From positions 2,728,001 to 2,792,000 of the forward strand of contig CM037835.1 of the NCBI GenBank assembly GCA_021234535.1: a stretch of 64,000 nucleotides of DNA, given 5' to 3'. Below are positions 1 through 12,599 of the stretch, in pieces. Position numbers and translations under genes: made by a program. The first letter of the stretch is position 1. Every line of letters begins with the position of its first letter. Source of the stretch: Stichopus chloronotus (taxonomy: Eukaryota > Echinodermata > Holothuroidea > Aspidochirotida > Stichopodidae). The notes beneath the pieces were generated by a model, which was not told the origin of the DNA, ran no database searches, and saw nothing but the letters and a program-made list of their open reading frames with translations.

Positions 1-399
1 GTAATAAATAAAAGAAGTATGATACCAAATACTGTACAGCTGAATTGGGGACTAAATGGAAACTGAACGGTGTATTGTACCTGCTGAACTTAATTAACCA
101 AATTGGGCTTTTATATACTTTACAGATGCTTTCAGACATACAGTATTTTATCAGAAACCAGCATGATGCCAGCTGAAGATCCATAGATGTAGTTTCATCA
201 TTATATGTCAAAGACTTGTGAAATTAGTACAGCAACTACACTTTATTACCTAACTGACAGGTAAAAGTTTTCAAATTGGAACTTCCTAAATGTGCAAGCA
301 TTGCTAGTCTTTGCTTGGAAGGGAGCTCAAATACCTTCCACCCATAGGAAAAGACAGAAGGAGAGAAACATCAGCAAAGGTCTTAACACTTTGTACTCA

Positions 400-1190
400 A
401 GGACCTCAGATGACCTTTGACCCACATCAAAACTTAAACCAGTAATTATATTTATATACTCCATCTAAAAAGAACAACTTTAAAGTGTGAAATTGTCTCC
501 CCTTTGTAAATATTGAAATTACCTCCTCCTTTGTAAATAGTGTGTTTACAAGTTTTTTCATGTTACAACCTCTGATGACCCCACATGACCTCTGATCACA
601 AGACACACCCTCACCTTATTTACTTAGAAAGTTCTACATACCCTCGAAGGTCAAAGTTTGTGCAATGTGCAGTTCATGAGGTACTGCAAACATGTTTTGT
701 CTATAGTCTGTCTGCAGATGACCTCTGGTGACCTTTGGCATCCACCAAAATCAATCCCAGTCAAGATCTTTAAATGTCCTCCCCACACACTGACTTTGGA
801 CTCTCTTGCACATTCCCCTCAAAAGATAGAGTATTCACAAGCTTTTCACATTATGACTTCTTATGACCCCAGATGACCTTTGACCTACAAGAATACCCTC
901 ACAATCTCACTTACTTACAGGGCAGTACATACCACCCAAGTTTGAAAATGATGCAACTTGTCGTTTCTGAGATACTGCAAACATAGTTTGTACACATTCT
1001 GCCTGATGGGGACCTCAGATGACCTTTGACCTTCACCGAAAACAATCCCAGCCAAGATCTTCATATGTTCTATCAACACACCAACTTTGACCCACCTTGC
1101 ACTTTCCCTTCAAAAGCTAGAGTGTTCACAAGATTTTGCTCACACACATACATACACACACACACACACATACGCACGCACATACACCGA
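400..1190 (-). repeat. ~146-bp minisatellite array with DR1-like motifs
   Basis: Five diverged units spaced about 140-177 bases, each with a GACCTCxGATGACCTTTGACC core (near 411, 588, 728, 874, 1020) followed by CACC-rich or AAGATCTT segments. Read on the minus strand the core is AGGTCAAAGGTCA. Perfect copies lie at 874-886 and 1020-1032. A (CA)n tract (1138-1187) and hairpin follow at the right. Confidence 0.75.
1138..1187 (+). repeat. (CA)n microsatellite
   Basis: Interrupted CACACA/TACACA/CGCACG run. It produces histidine/threonine-rich false open frames on the plus strand. Confidence 0.9.
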
Positions 1191-1204
1191 ATCACCATCG
1201 CAAA

Positions 1205-1233
1205 GATTCCTTGCCCGCCTTCGGCAAGGAATC
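1205..1233. repeat. 11-bp-stem hairpin bounding the DR1 repeat
   Basis: GATTCCTTGCC, loop CGCCTTC, GGCAAGGAATC. It sits next to the microsatellite in the same order as the hairpins at 40730 and 58707, so it marks one end of this repeat family. Confidence 0.75.
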
Positions 1234-2429
1234 AAAAATGAAAGAAATCAACATCCCTGCCTGCAATAATGATTTTACAGTCAACTATCTTCAGACATTC
1301 TTGATGACACTATAGACGGTACGGAACATCTACAGATCACAATATACCACATTATCCCACAGGTTTTACACAAAAAAAATATTTTGATACAACCAGGGAG
1401 GCAACAGCAATATATTGTACTGTGTAGATGGCACGATATTTGAATAGACTGCAATATAGCTCTAGTTCCCTCCACAGAACATGATTTGCAGCTTCCACAA
1501 GCTCAACCAAGTTTTAGATTAAAGAGGTCTTATCGCAAGTTGACCCACTTACGTTCCAATTTAAGATGGTAGCTGGATTCACGAGTAAGCAGGTGAGCAT
1601 TTTAATGAGACTGCTGTGGGGATGAAGTGTGCAATAATTCCTGGGATGTAAGGCATTTTGAAACCAAAGTTTAAAGAAAACAAGTCCAACGAATGAAGTT
1701 ACAGTAGCTATTTCACAATACCAAAGAGAAGGTCACAGTGTAATATATTGTTTTATTTGTGTTAAATGCAGTTTGTATGAAGCAGAAGACATTTACCTCA
1801 TACCATATCATTGTGAAACAACAAATTAAAAGCTGTATTTAGTTGCCTAAGACATGGTAAACTAGGCAAAATTTGGGAACTGGATGTGACATCATCTTAC
1901 AGTTTACTTTCTTCCTGAGCAGTTGCATGACCCCTAAATATAAAACAGTCATTGTCTCTCAACGAAGGGAAAAATTGGGTTGATTCATTCTCCTCGTATG
2001 CTGTCAAAAAAAAAAGTAAAAAAAAAGTAAAACAAGAAGAACGTGTGGAAACTACACTGTTGAAGTATCAGCAGTTTGGGTGGCAGATTGATGTGTTACA
2101 GTATTCCATCTTGAGAGGCAGGAAGAAGTGTCAAAGGTCACCAGTCAATTAGCACAGTATGAGCAGAGAACTGGCAGCTACTTGATATGAGAGAGACACA
2201 TAGAGATGGTTGTATAACCAGAAGTTGAATGACTTTCAGGTTCCTTGGCAATAATTTCATAGAAAACAAAGGACAATACATACAGTACCAATTTTTAAGT
2301 TCAAACATGCACCTCACTCTTTGTGGGAAACCATGTCTACAAGTTTGCCAATTCTACCAATGTTAACAGCTTGAAGATCCACTAACATTCACTTGCAAAG
2401 ATTACAAAACTGATTTTCATACTTCAAAG

Positions 2430-3110
2430 TCTTGTGATCTCAAATGACCTCTGATCTCTCTGAAAAACAGTAGGATCATTTTCTTACAATGGACTACCAA
2501 CATACATAAGTTTGAGGTTCCAGCAACATTTAATAGCTGAGATATACATATCTGTATCTTAATAGACTTTCAGACTTTAAACTCTGATGACTGACCTAAA
2601 ATGACATTTGACCTCCATAAAGAACAACAGGTATCATCCACTTACAACAGTCAACCTACAAGTCAATTTCGCACCTCTAGCAACTTTTCTCTAAGTAAGA
2701 AACTACAATATGTCTACAAGGTTTTTAAAATATGACCTCTATAGACCTCACATAACCTTTGATCTCCATAAAAAATGGGAGATTATCTACTTATTAAGCA
2801 TTATCTGTATAACCATTTTAAGTTCAAACAACATTCAGTTGATGAGACATCTATTTTCAGACTTTAACCTTGGGGACCTTTGAACTCCATAAAAACAACA
2901 GGGATCATCTAAGTACTCACAATGGACAACTATCAGATCAAGTTTGAAATTCCAGCAACTTTCCCTTATTGAGATACCATGTTTACAAAGTTTCCTAAAC
3001 TATGACCGCTATTGACCTCACATAATCTTTTACCTCCATAAAAAAAAAAAAATTAGTGAAGTTATCCACTCATCAAGGGCTACCAATGTGACAATGTTTC
3101 TTTTTTTTTA
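2430..3110 (-). repeat. Second diverged ~146-bp minisatellite array
   Basis: Units with core ATGACCTxTGATCTC / TTTGACCTCCATAAA near 2441, 2601, 2746, 2874 and 3019, alternating with TTCCAGCAACxTT and GAGATACxATGTTTAC. Related to the 400-1190 array but more diverged, with DR1 cores mostly decayed. Confidence 0.65.
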
Positions 3111-3602
3111 CCCAGTTGAAAAAACAAAGAAATACAAAGAATGTTAAATTTGTTTGTGTGATATATGGTAATCACAGATTTGAATATTTATCACATTACA
3201 GTGCACAAATGTGAAATATACTTCACACTATCCAAACAATTTCAAACGTTATTGTTGAACCGGTCAATCCCTTCATTTGTAGGCTCAGAACGTCAAACCC
3301 AATATCCCAACTGCTGTAAAATAATGCAAGTCAGATCTTATAAAATATATCTTAACAGCTGTTTTCATGTTTGTTTTTACTACACATTGTCACATTACTA
3401 CAGTTACATATTCACACACATATACGTGCTAAGTGTTGTACTGCAGACAGTGACTCAATGGGGTGTTAAGGAGTGATCAATGGCTGCTGTCCTCAAGATA
3501 TTTATTCATCAACAGTAGATCACACTTAATAGACTGCTGAGGACTATTTCTTGATGCTTCGATCTTCACACATCCAAATAACTTTTGTCTATATGATAAC
3601 AC

Positions 3603-3631
3603 CAGGGAGCTGTTAGAGTGGCAGCTCCCTG
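3603..3631. repeat. Dispersed hairpin CAGGGAGCTG...CAGCTCCCTG
   Basis: A perfect 10-bp stem with loop TTAGAGTGG. The identical stem and loop recur at 48446-48474, and a related longer hairpin at 24651-24698. Confidence 0.7.
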
Positions 3632-4164
3632 ATAAGCTGAATATTGTAATTTGGCACTCCACAGCTACATACTTTCATCAATCAAGCTTGTAACACAAGC
3701 AGGGTGAATCCTGGCCAACCACCCACGAGATTCAATGGCTATGTTTTCACAGCAGTCTCACTAAGGTTGTTTTTTTTTGCCTTTTGTTTTGTCTCACAGC
3801 TATGCAACAGATCAGAAAAACAACTGCTGATCAGGGGTGGGAACAAGAAACAAAAACTACAATCTTCAAATATAAACTGAAAGCTTTTATGACACAAGAT
3901 GCATGGACTTAGATTAAGAAAAAACAAGTACAATACAAAAGCAGATTAGTGTATGAATGAAATTAAGGATTTGGTTCAGAGCAAACACAGGACTATGAGG
4001 AGGAGAAGAGAATGTCAGTTGAAGTAATTTAGCACTTTGTTTGTGGTTAGTTAGTTACTAATTTTGCACAAATGCAGCTGAAAATAAATCTCACTACTTT
4101 AGTGAGTGCAAATATTAACAAAAAAAAAACAGTTAAAAGGAACTTGGGATAGATAATAGATAAT

Positions 4165-4422
4165 ATTGACATACATCATACATACTTTTTTGCACTTTCG
4201 TCTTCCAAATCGATCAGTACCTAGCATAAATCTCCTTAACAGAGTTGAGGTAAAAAGTGTACAAGATACCAATGGCAAATTTGTCAGAAAAGACTAAATT
4301 TGACTGAATCAAACTGAACTTATCATTGGATGAACATGTTTTACCACAAATCTGTTAAGGAGATATATATTTGTACCTGATTTGAAAGAAGACAGTGCAA
4401 AAAGTTTACAATGTATGTCACA
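4165..4422. mobile_element. MITE with ~75-bp inverted arms
   Basis: The left arm (4165-4243) from TTGACATACAT through TTTGCAC, CAAATC, TACCT to TCTCCTTAACAGA is mirrored by the right arm (4351-4422) TCTGTTAAGGAGA ... GTGCAAAAAG ... ATGTATGTCA. The unique centre is about 105 bases. Autonomous family unknown. Confidence 0.65.
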
Positions 4423-6846
4423 ATGATACCTACAGTGTTCTTGTTTAAGACATAACTTGGCTTGCATCGAGTTGTATGCTTACTGTAGCTGATTACTATT
4501 TAAAGAAACTCAGCTACATTCAGTACACTGTAGTCCTCTACAGTAGTTTCATGTATCTTATGATTTTGTGCACCTCAGCATACGATTCATGAACGTACTG
4601 GATCTATACAAAAAGAAAGCAACAAGAATGTACCTTCTAACTACAGTAAGCAAGTTGCATGATCTGCAGTATCCTTTTATACTTTAATTTTGAAGCAGGG
4701 CACCTCCCTGTATGAGTCAGGTTACTGTGTGGCTACAGATGCACAGCTACACCTTTTCAAAAAAAAAAAAAAACAGTTGCAGCACATGTCATGTGAAAAA
4801 CAACATACCAGTGACAGGTATAATGCTTACAATCAACCCTTGCCCTGAATACGAAGTTTAGTAATAATTGTACAAAAATTTTGACAGACTGACAGCAACT
4901 GACAACTAAACTATAAGCAGAAATATAAATACTACAAAATTTGACATTGTCTCAAAGGAGGAAAGGTAGTTCTGACATTGTAATGTACATTTTGGTCTTT
5001 CTCTCTCCAAATCAGGTATACTATAGGCCTATCCTTAAAACAGACTTGTGGCAACAACAGATCTACTGTATGGCAAATTCTGTCAGAAAGTGTCCTACTA
5101 GGGAGAAAAGTGCTGCTAGTTTCTTTTTTTCTTATCTTGATGTCGCCCTAGACAAATTCATGAGTATAAGTTTTATACTGTATATGTAACTATAGCTTTG
5201 TAGGTAGAATGTTGTTGGTTGATGGTCATTGGTGTTTATAGTTACGGTTAACATTGATGACTGGCCAAACAACATTCCTTATTCAGGGTAGGGATAGGCC
5301 TAAAACACATACAGTACTCAACTACTCATGAATATTATCTAGGAGATGTCACAATAAGAAAAAGTTAAGCATTGTTTTTTTATTTTCTTCACATACTGGG
5401 GGACTTTATGACAGATTGTGCCACTGGTAATGTAGATAATTTTTAAAACCAAATCTGTCTAGAATTAAACCTGATTTGGAGGAAAAATGTGCATAATATT
5501 ACGTAAAATGTATCTCGATCAGAACTAATTATCATCCTTTAAAGGATTCACAATTAACTTCATGTTCCTTTACTGTAGCTGCAACTAGGGGCCACCTTTG
5601 TACATGTATATAAAAGCAAACATACACGCGAACACATGTCAATTATTCATCAAACACATGTACCTGCTTGATCGGTATAATTTCATGGTGTGTTGTACAT
5701 GGAATACACAATGCAGTGTAGGTAACTATTTAGTTGATCAACCTTATAGCTGCTGCAAGAAAGCTTTTCAATGTTCACACGGAGTAATTAAAGCAAGACT
5801 CTTAAGTCCTGGTTGTACAGTAGTTAAGTGCAAGTGCTGCACTGACAACCACCTGACAAAGCTGTAATTCGCTGTTCTGTGAGTTGCCTGGCACTTGAAT
5901 TCTTTGGCGAAGTGTGGCTCTTCATCTTCATAAATGTCCACACAAATCGCCCAAGAGGTTGACATGTGCATGGTCTTTCTTTGACTGGATTAGCTATCCA
6001 GCATCTTCTTGAAGGAGCTGGGCACACTAGGGGGGAGACTTTTACTTCTGTGGAAGGTGAACTAATCCCTAAACGGATGGTGCATGGAGAGCAAATAGGC
6101 CTACCCGTACTGTACCTACAACACTCCTTGTTTGATGCAAGGGAGTTTTAGAGCGTACAAGTGTGGATCTATAGTATGTAGGCCGAGGTTGATGCCATTA
6201 GTCTCCAGGTGTGAAACACTTACTGTCAGAGCACTAAATGAAACAAAGACTTTCTTTAAATAATTAAAGCCAAGCTTTGGACTAATGCAAGTCAAGCTTA
6301 TAAGTCAGACTCCTTCAACATGCATTCAACACAGCTGGTGTAGTAGTACAGTCATTTGCTGCACAACATTGAACTTCTGCAATGGAATCCCTTGATGTAA
6401 TGAGGATAGAACTACACTCAAACAGTAATTATTGTATGAATGGTAAAGCCCTTAGTAAATGAATATGAGTTTTGACAACGACTTAGGAATTATAATTAGT
6501 ACTTTGTTGAAGTTTAGTTTACATTATGCACAGGTGGTCAAGAAAGCTAACAAAGTCATGGGACAGGGGTATATACTTAATTGTAACTTTCAGCATAAAA
6601 ACCTCAAGACAATCTTAAGTATACAGTCTCTGGTCTGATGTCCTATCATAGATCATGACAGTCTGGAGACCATGCTTGGACAAAGACACTGCCCTGATTG
6701 CGTGTGTCCAAAGGCGTATGACAAAGATGATCCTGTTTCTTAGGACCTTTTCTTACAAGCATTAACTAACTCAATGAATGTGACCACACTGGAAGAATGA
6801 CACACACTCAGGGGAATATCACAGTTTTTTCCTTACTTAACAATTC

Positions 6847-7200
6847 CTAGACAACAAGGGCCATTCGAAGAAAATAACACCAAAACACTCTGGACTGGAA
6901 TGTACAGAAATTTCTTTTCTTGTAAGATGCTGGAAACCACGCATGGAACAATCTAAGTATGTGAAGGTCAGTCTCAGCGACAACTACTTGTACCATCGGA
7001 TTCAAAACCTGCATTGCATGGCCAGCAATACCACAGCAGTATATCTTCAAGAGTGCAAGTCTCCTGTCTGCTACCAGATTTATGATATTTAGCATAACTT
7101 TGTCAGCTGAATACAGACTTGCAAACTGCATGTCTTTGATGGATGGGGAAAATTTCACAAATTCGCTTTCAATAGCCAAAAGAACTTCATCAGCACTATG
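6847..7200 (-). CDS. Unassigned open frame, possible exon or TE remnant
   Basis: A minus-strand frame opens after TTCATAG (near 7201) and runs SADEVLLAIESEFVKFSP through HAMQVLNPMVQVVVAETDLH to a TAG. Composition is protein-like and an internal echo (SADEVLLAI / SADKVMLNI) is visible. I do not recognise the family. Its phase does not match the signal-peptide exon at 9946, so at least one more exon would be needed between them. Confidence 0.25.
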   Translation of the reverse strand, partial: HSADEVLLAIESEFVKFSPSIKDMQFASLYSADKVMLNIINLVADRRLALLKIYCCGIAGHAMQVLNPMVQVVVAETDLHILRLFHAWFPASYKKRNFCTFQSRVFWCYFLRMALVV

Positions 7201-7952
7201 AACAGATTTAAAGTAGATGGTGTGCTTAAATTCTTAAAGTTTAAGTGCTAAGCAGTAAGCACCCATAAAGTAGTTATAGCAATTAAACTGGCCTCTTTTT
7301 ATGACTCTTTCATCTAAATTACGATCAGATATGTTTAGCATGAGAGTGAAGGTCAGTGAACAATCAAATTTCATGAAATAACTGAGTTAGATCCAACAGA
7401 ACCTCTATTTGTGATTTCAGGAAAAACCAAGAGAAATTTTAATAGACTGCAGAAACTTTGCTGATTTCAAATTAGGTCTAGCATGACAGTGAATACTATA
7501 TCCAAATTCCAAAATAGCTTTATTTCTTAATGAGGTAATGACATGTACAGGCCAGTAGACTAAAATGCCTTAAAACTGGTTTTTTCCTAAATATTTGGCC
7601 AAATTGATATCCAGCACTGTCTGTAGTGTACTGGTGACATCACTCAATGCTATCTAGGCAAAGTCTATGGTTTCACAGTTGGAAACATATCCCCTTTGAA
7701 ATATCTTTAAGATATATGATGTCATATTAGGAGCAGATTTATGCATGAAAGGGTTAATCACACCTTGCCTTGTAAAAAAAAAGGTTTTTCAAGGAGCAGC
7801 TTACAGATGTGAAACTTCAAACTTTGATTGCATAACATAAGATTGACAGACATTCAAAGGATCATACCAAAAAAGGCAGTTTTGGATTTCCAACTATTCA
7901 TAAAAAAAAACAGTTTCCAATAAATTTTAGTCTGCATGTCATGGCCTCTTTT

Positions 7953-8721
7953 CAGCAGCGGTGCCAGATGTCAGACTTGCGGGGGGCAAACTGAGGGCAG
8001 AGGAAAATGTCAGGGGGCAAAGACTTTCGCGCGCAGCGAGAAACCAAGCGCGAAGCGCGAGGCCTTGCGGGTGGGGTCCAGGGGCTTCCCTTAAGGCCCC
8101 TCGTGGGGTCCACGGGCAAAGCCCTGGTGGGGGTCCAGGGCACTAAGCCCCCAGAAGCTCTGAGGTTTTAGCATATCTCTGGGTGGAAAACTAAGTCCCA
8201 AGAGAGGTATATTATTTATTTTTATATTATTTATTTTTTCGGTTGAACGTACTCCAAGGTTCCAAACTTTTTTCTTTGGGAGTACCATATCACCTTTACG
8301 CGGTGCCACCGAGTACACACACACACACGCACATAGGCTACATACACTTCCATTCCATTCCTATATTTAGGAAAACAACGACATTCCAACCACCTACCCA
8401 CCCTTCCCTTATGCTGGACAGTAAACATTCCAGAGAAAATTGGTTTGACCAGGCTGGCCTACTGTTGAAGTGACTACAGGCATGATATGGAAACTGGCAG
8501 CCTGTGTAACATAAATTAGGAATTTATCAATCATGGTTCCCCGGAAGCTGTTCTTTTTCAGTTCAATGCCAATTGATAGTTTTGTGATTAAATTAACTTT
8601 GAATTAGTACAAGATCTGATTGGGAAGGGTGAGAGCAACTGGGGGGGCAACTGGGGGGCAAGGAAACAATCTGGAGGGGCAAATGCCCCCTCATGCCCTC
8701 CCCCCTGTAGCGCCGCCACTG
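7953..8721. mobile_element. Non-autonomous hAT-type element with 8-bp target duplication
   Basis: Ends CAGCAGCGGTGCCA (left) and TAGCGCCGCCACTG (right), imperfect inverted repeats of the CAGxGGCG type. The element is flanked by the perfect 8-bp direct repeat CCTCTTTT at 7945-7952 and 8722-8729, the hAT hallmark. Inside is GC-rich sequence (GGGGTCCAGGGG, GCGCGAAGCGCG) unlike the surroundings, plus a (CA)n tract near 8313-8333. There is no transposase. Confidence 0.8.
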
Positions 8722-8850
8722 CCTCTTTTAACACTAAGGCCTAGGACTTCAATTTGGCAACTTGTGAATGCAAACACATTTCAGGCGCAGTTTTTTGCAC
8801 ATTTTTAATTACATTTTTAATGTCACATTTAATTTCATGGTATAGTGCTT

Positions 8851-9460
8851 ACACCAAACTTCGCGCACTGCCAAAGTTCACACACTTCTAAAAAAATAAG
8901 CCCTTAAATGCAATGACCTAATAGCTGGAAAAATTTTGGACCACAAATGCCTTGGAATGACTGACAAGAAAGCCTAGACACTGTTTATTTAATCACCCTT
9001 GCCTGGTTAGTCAATTTTACGGCACTGCATTTGCAAAGGAGAGGTAGGCTAGGCCTAGATCATCCTATTTGCAATTTCCGCTGAATGTCATAAATTTTCA
9101 AATCATGACTTTGACCCTTCTATGGAATTTTTCCCGACCATTTCTGTTGCTAGCTTGTTCACAGGGTTTTGCTGTAGGTTTAGGCACAAGATTTCTTTAA
9201 AAGGACACTATTCATGTAATGATTGTCATGCTAACGTTAGTAACGTGCGCGAAGTTTGGCAGGGTTTACACTGTATCTTAACTCAAGTAAATGTTGGTTA
9301 AAATAACAGATTTTGAGGCACAATCCATAGTATTGGTTCAAATCACTAGTAAAATTGAACTTGCAACAAGACTTGTACAACATGATAATTAGATTTTTGG
9401 GGATTTTGAATTTCCAGCAGCTAGAAATTCCAAGGTTTTTACGTTAGATGTGCGAAGTTT
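8851..9460. mobile_element. Dispersed DNA element, copy A
   Basis: Starts ACACCAAACTTCGCGCA and ends near TGTGCGAAGTTT, inverted. Aligns by eye along its length to 24051-24634 (shared blocks: GTAGGCTAGGCCTAG, TTGCTAGCTTGTTCACAGG, TGTCATGCTAACGTTAGTAA). An internal inverted copy of the end (GTGCGCGAAGTTTGG) lies at 9245-9259. No coding capacity; probably a MITE. Confidence 0.75.
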
Positions 9461-9696
9461 ATGCATCCTTGCTACTACTACAAGGTAATGTAAACACCAG
9501 TTGCACGTTACCACAATGCAATGAAGGTCAACTTAGAAGTTGAGTCATAAATGTTCAGTCCTATTCCGAACTGTAAGTGTAATGACACACACGTGCCCTC
9601 CATGTATTTGGAATGCTGGACACTTTCGCAACCAATTTGCTAAGGGTGACATCATTCGCATTGAAAGAACCAAGGGTCAGGGGAAAATGCTTGTGA

Positions 9697-9720
9697 AACA
9701 CACACACACATACACACGCA
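9697..9720 (+). repeat. (CA)n microsatellite
   Basis: Short CACACACACACATACACACG run beside copy A of the dispersed element. Confidence 0.85.
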
Positions 9721-9945
9721 TAAATACAACTGAAAAACCTAGTTCAGGTTTTAGTACTGAAGTAAATTTTGCTCCCGAATGTGTACACAAATGTGTATGC
9801 GGTACAGCCTACAGTAACTTTTTATATTAACTGTACGAAGCACGCTTCCTGTATACAACATCAATTGCAATCTGAAGTTTCCCCAATACAGCACGGGTAT
9901 GAAGATATGTTTCAAACTATCGTTAATTTGACAGAATGAACTTAC

Positions 9946-10009
9946 CTCCGTTTGCGGTTTCGGAAAAAGCACCCAAAAGCATTAAAACAGTAAAAATCCA
10001 ACCAGTCAT
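9946..10009 (-). CDS. Probable signal-peptide first exon, orphan gene
   Basis: Minus-strand ATG at 10009 in a good context (TGACAATGA) opens MTGWIFTVLMLLGAFSETAN then GG, ending at a consensus donor GTAAGTTC (9945 downward), phase 1. The composition is a classic secretory signal: short polar start, hydrophobic core WIFTVLMLLGAF, small residues before a likely cleavage. Phase-1 signal exons are typical of secreted and cell-surface proteins built from phase-1 modules. I found no confident downstream exon in 1-9900, much of which is transposon sequence, so the protein is unknown. It could be chance. Confidence 0.4.
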
Positions 10010-10139
10010 TGTCACAAACTTGCAGTGACATTTTCAGTAAAAGAGGAAAAACGCCTTTACTGAGAGTTTCCAATACAGAGTTGTGTGCAGCAGAGCAGCG
10101 ATGATTCTTGTGTTAGCGAAACCGTTATGAAATTGACAA

Positions 10140-10450
10140 TGCCTAGCTAGCTGGGTATATAATGTGCGGTACGGAGAATGCAGTGGTGACAGCTCTTGTG
10201 AGAGGCTCATCAACATAACAAAAGAGCTATTCCATTGACAATTCATTTGATAATACAACTACCAGTGATTTGATGGTATTGTTGTAGTGGAAGGTTCAGT
10301 GACTTGAGTCACCTGCTAACTATTTCCTCTTTGTGAGTGGTCACGTCACGTGATCGCAATCCTCCTACGTTGTGAACGCGTGTGAAAAGGGGAAGGGGTG
10401 GGGGGTCAGATCAGAGAAAGTCATGTAAGTGTGTGCGAAAAGGGGAAGTC
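10140..10450 (-). promoter_or_regulatory. Possible promoter of the signal-peptide exon
   Basis: About 150 bases upstream of the minus-strand ATG is a TATATAAT/ATTATATA box (10156-10163), and at about 10345-10351 a CACGTG E-box overlapping CACGTCACGTG. The distance suits a TATA promoter. The TATA box reads better on the plus strand, which weakens the case. Confidence 0.25.
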
Positions 10451-11391
10451 GCGGAAGGTGAAAGAGGGGAGGGAAATTTAGGACGATAATTTGAAACAGT
10501 TTTCTATGTCAAGATATGAGTCCTTGTGTTTGGGTTTTCATAACAATACTTCACAGAAGTGTGCACGACGGCATATAGTGTGTCCGTGCAATAAAAATGA
10601 AAAAAATGTAATTCGAATCTGTAATTATGAAACAAGCAGGTGTAAAGTTTTCTTTTTTATTCTTGTGACCCAGCTTCCCACGCACTCGCAAAAAAGGTTT
10701 TCTGGATAAAGTTGGTAGATCAGCTACTGTAGTACTCTTATCGCGGTCCAGATGTTAAAATGGGTTTACTTGACAATCTATGTTACTCACTGATACCGTG
10801 TAACGAAACATCGATACAAATAATGGTTGCTTCATCACATCATTGGAAGACGGTCACTCCAAACTGAATAAGTATGCCACGCTATGCCATTCGATAATTT
10901 TTTTTTAATTATATGACTTCATGTTTGCTGTTAAATTGCTCAATTTTGCAACTTAATACCTTGCTGATGCACTGCTAATATTCAGCACCATCATGAAAAA
11001 TATTTCAAAGAGAAATGAGAAGGGAATTTCAAGATTTTGATGACTTTTGAAAACAAAGCAAGGACGACTGTTTATGAATCCCTTTAACACAGATAATAGA
11101 GGTGAATTGGCAGTATCTATACTTCTATCATAGAGTCACAAAAGCGAACCGGTACCTGTGTTGGCGAACCTGAGTGTGACAGCTAGTGAACTTGAAGAAG
11201 AATGATACGTTCTACCGAAGTGGGGTGTTTGCCAACTTGAATTTTTGTGTGACAAGTTAAGATTTTATTAAACTTACTGGCTAAACTGTACATTAGCATG
11301 ATTGAGATAGCATAAGCTAAGTACTAGTTCCCTTAAGTGGAACTAAATTTCCCTTGAAGCTGAATACACAATTTAGCCCAGTATGATTCAT

Positions 11392-11745
11392 TTAAAGGGA
11401 AATAGGGCGTTTAGAATACACCAACATGACATACAAAAGAAAATAGCTTTAATCATTGTTAAACCATTCTGTCTCATCAATAAACATCTACCAAAGCTTC
11501 ATCTCCTCAAAACATTATGCATCTCATGAGTAATGGAAGATGCATCATTTGAATTTTGAAAAGTTTGGGTGAACAAATTAGTGTTGAGCAACAAATGACT
11601 GAATTTCTATGTGTGGGAATCGTATTTCTTGAAAAGAAGACTACTGTCCTTCCTTATTTTGAATAATCTATCATCCTACGTCCTGAAACATTGGTTTTAA
11701 AAATATGGATGTTTTCTCTAAAACAAACGCCCTATTTCCCTTTAA
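11392..11745. mobile_element. TTAA-flanked MITE, founder-like copy
   Basis: Perfect inverted ends TTAAAGGGAAATAGGGCGTT (one more T also matches) at both sides, including the TTAA that is the usual piggyBac-type target. 354 bases, no open frame. Relatives at 44788-45130 (inverted), 45320-45626 (partial) and 46139-46471 in the introns of the MIF4GD-like gene. Confidence 0.8.
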
Positions 11746-12377
11746 GTGAAGCACAGTTTTTCTCAAGTGAAATAGTTTTTCATTTCAGTGAAATACAATT
11801 CCACATAACTGAAATACAAATTAGGTTCATTTTCGCTTAAGAGGAATTGAATTTCACTATTGCTGTCTGCGACTTTGGAAGCCTGCCCGGCCCAGAACAG
11901 TCTGTCTCGCATTCCGGTTTCCTTATATCGGTAGAGCATGCCTGCAGCTGTGACGAAGACAAATTCTAAGTTTTTGAACGAACCTAAGAGAATTCCGTGG
12001 AAAATAGAAGAAGAACGTGAAGGAATAGGCTATTCACATTTACACAAATTACTTTGTAAATGAATACGGATAGAAAAAAAATAACCAAGGTCTTGGAGTC
12101 TTCAGACTCATTATTATTCTTCCTGGCAATCTGGAGGAAATATAGTCGAGAAAACGTGCCCATAATTACCTCCAAATGGGTTGTCTAGTAATGGTGGTTA
12201 TCCCACGTGGGTTTAATTTGATGAACATTTCTTTGGGGTGTATATCGTATGATGAGTATCAGCGTGTCACTAAGCTGAGATTGTTCCTATTTCATCCGTG
12301 CCATGCATGCCATGTGGTTTGTTGCAGGGTTATTGTAAACAAGTCAAGTGAACGTAAGTCCAAAGCTATAGCATGCA

Positions 12378-12395
12378 CATGCATGATCATGCATG
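12378..12395. repeat. 18-bp perfect palindrome
   Basis: CATGCATGATCATGCATG reads the same on both strands. Neighbouring G-run (12400-12412) and C-run (12519-12536) make this a low-complexity patch. Confidence 0.7.
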
Positions 12396-12599
12396 AGAGG
12401 GGGGGGGGGCGGGGATATCGGAGAGCAGTCATTTCCGTGATGGAGATTGTGAGGGGGGCAAAGAAATACAAGAGAGATAGAAGAATTAAGTTTAAGACTT
12501 CGCAACCAATTCAGTCACGCCCCCCCCCCCTCCCCCGATGGAGAATTATGTGCATTACTTCACCATACATTGCCAAGTACACATTAAACAGCTATTACT

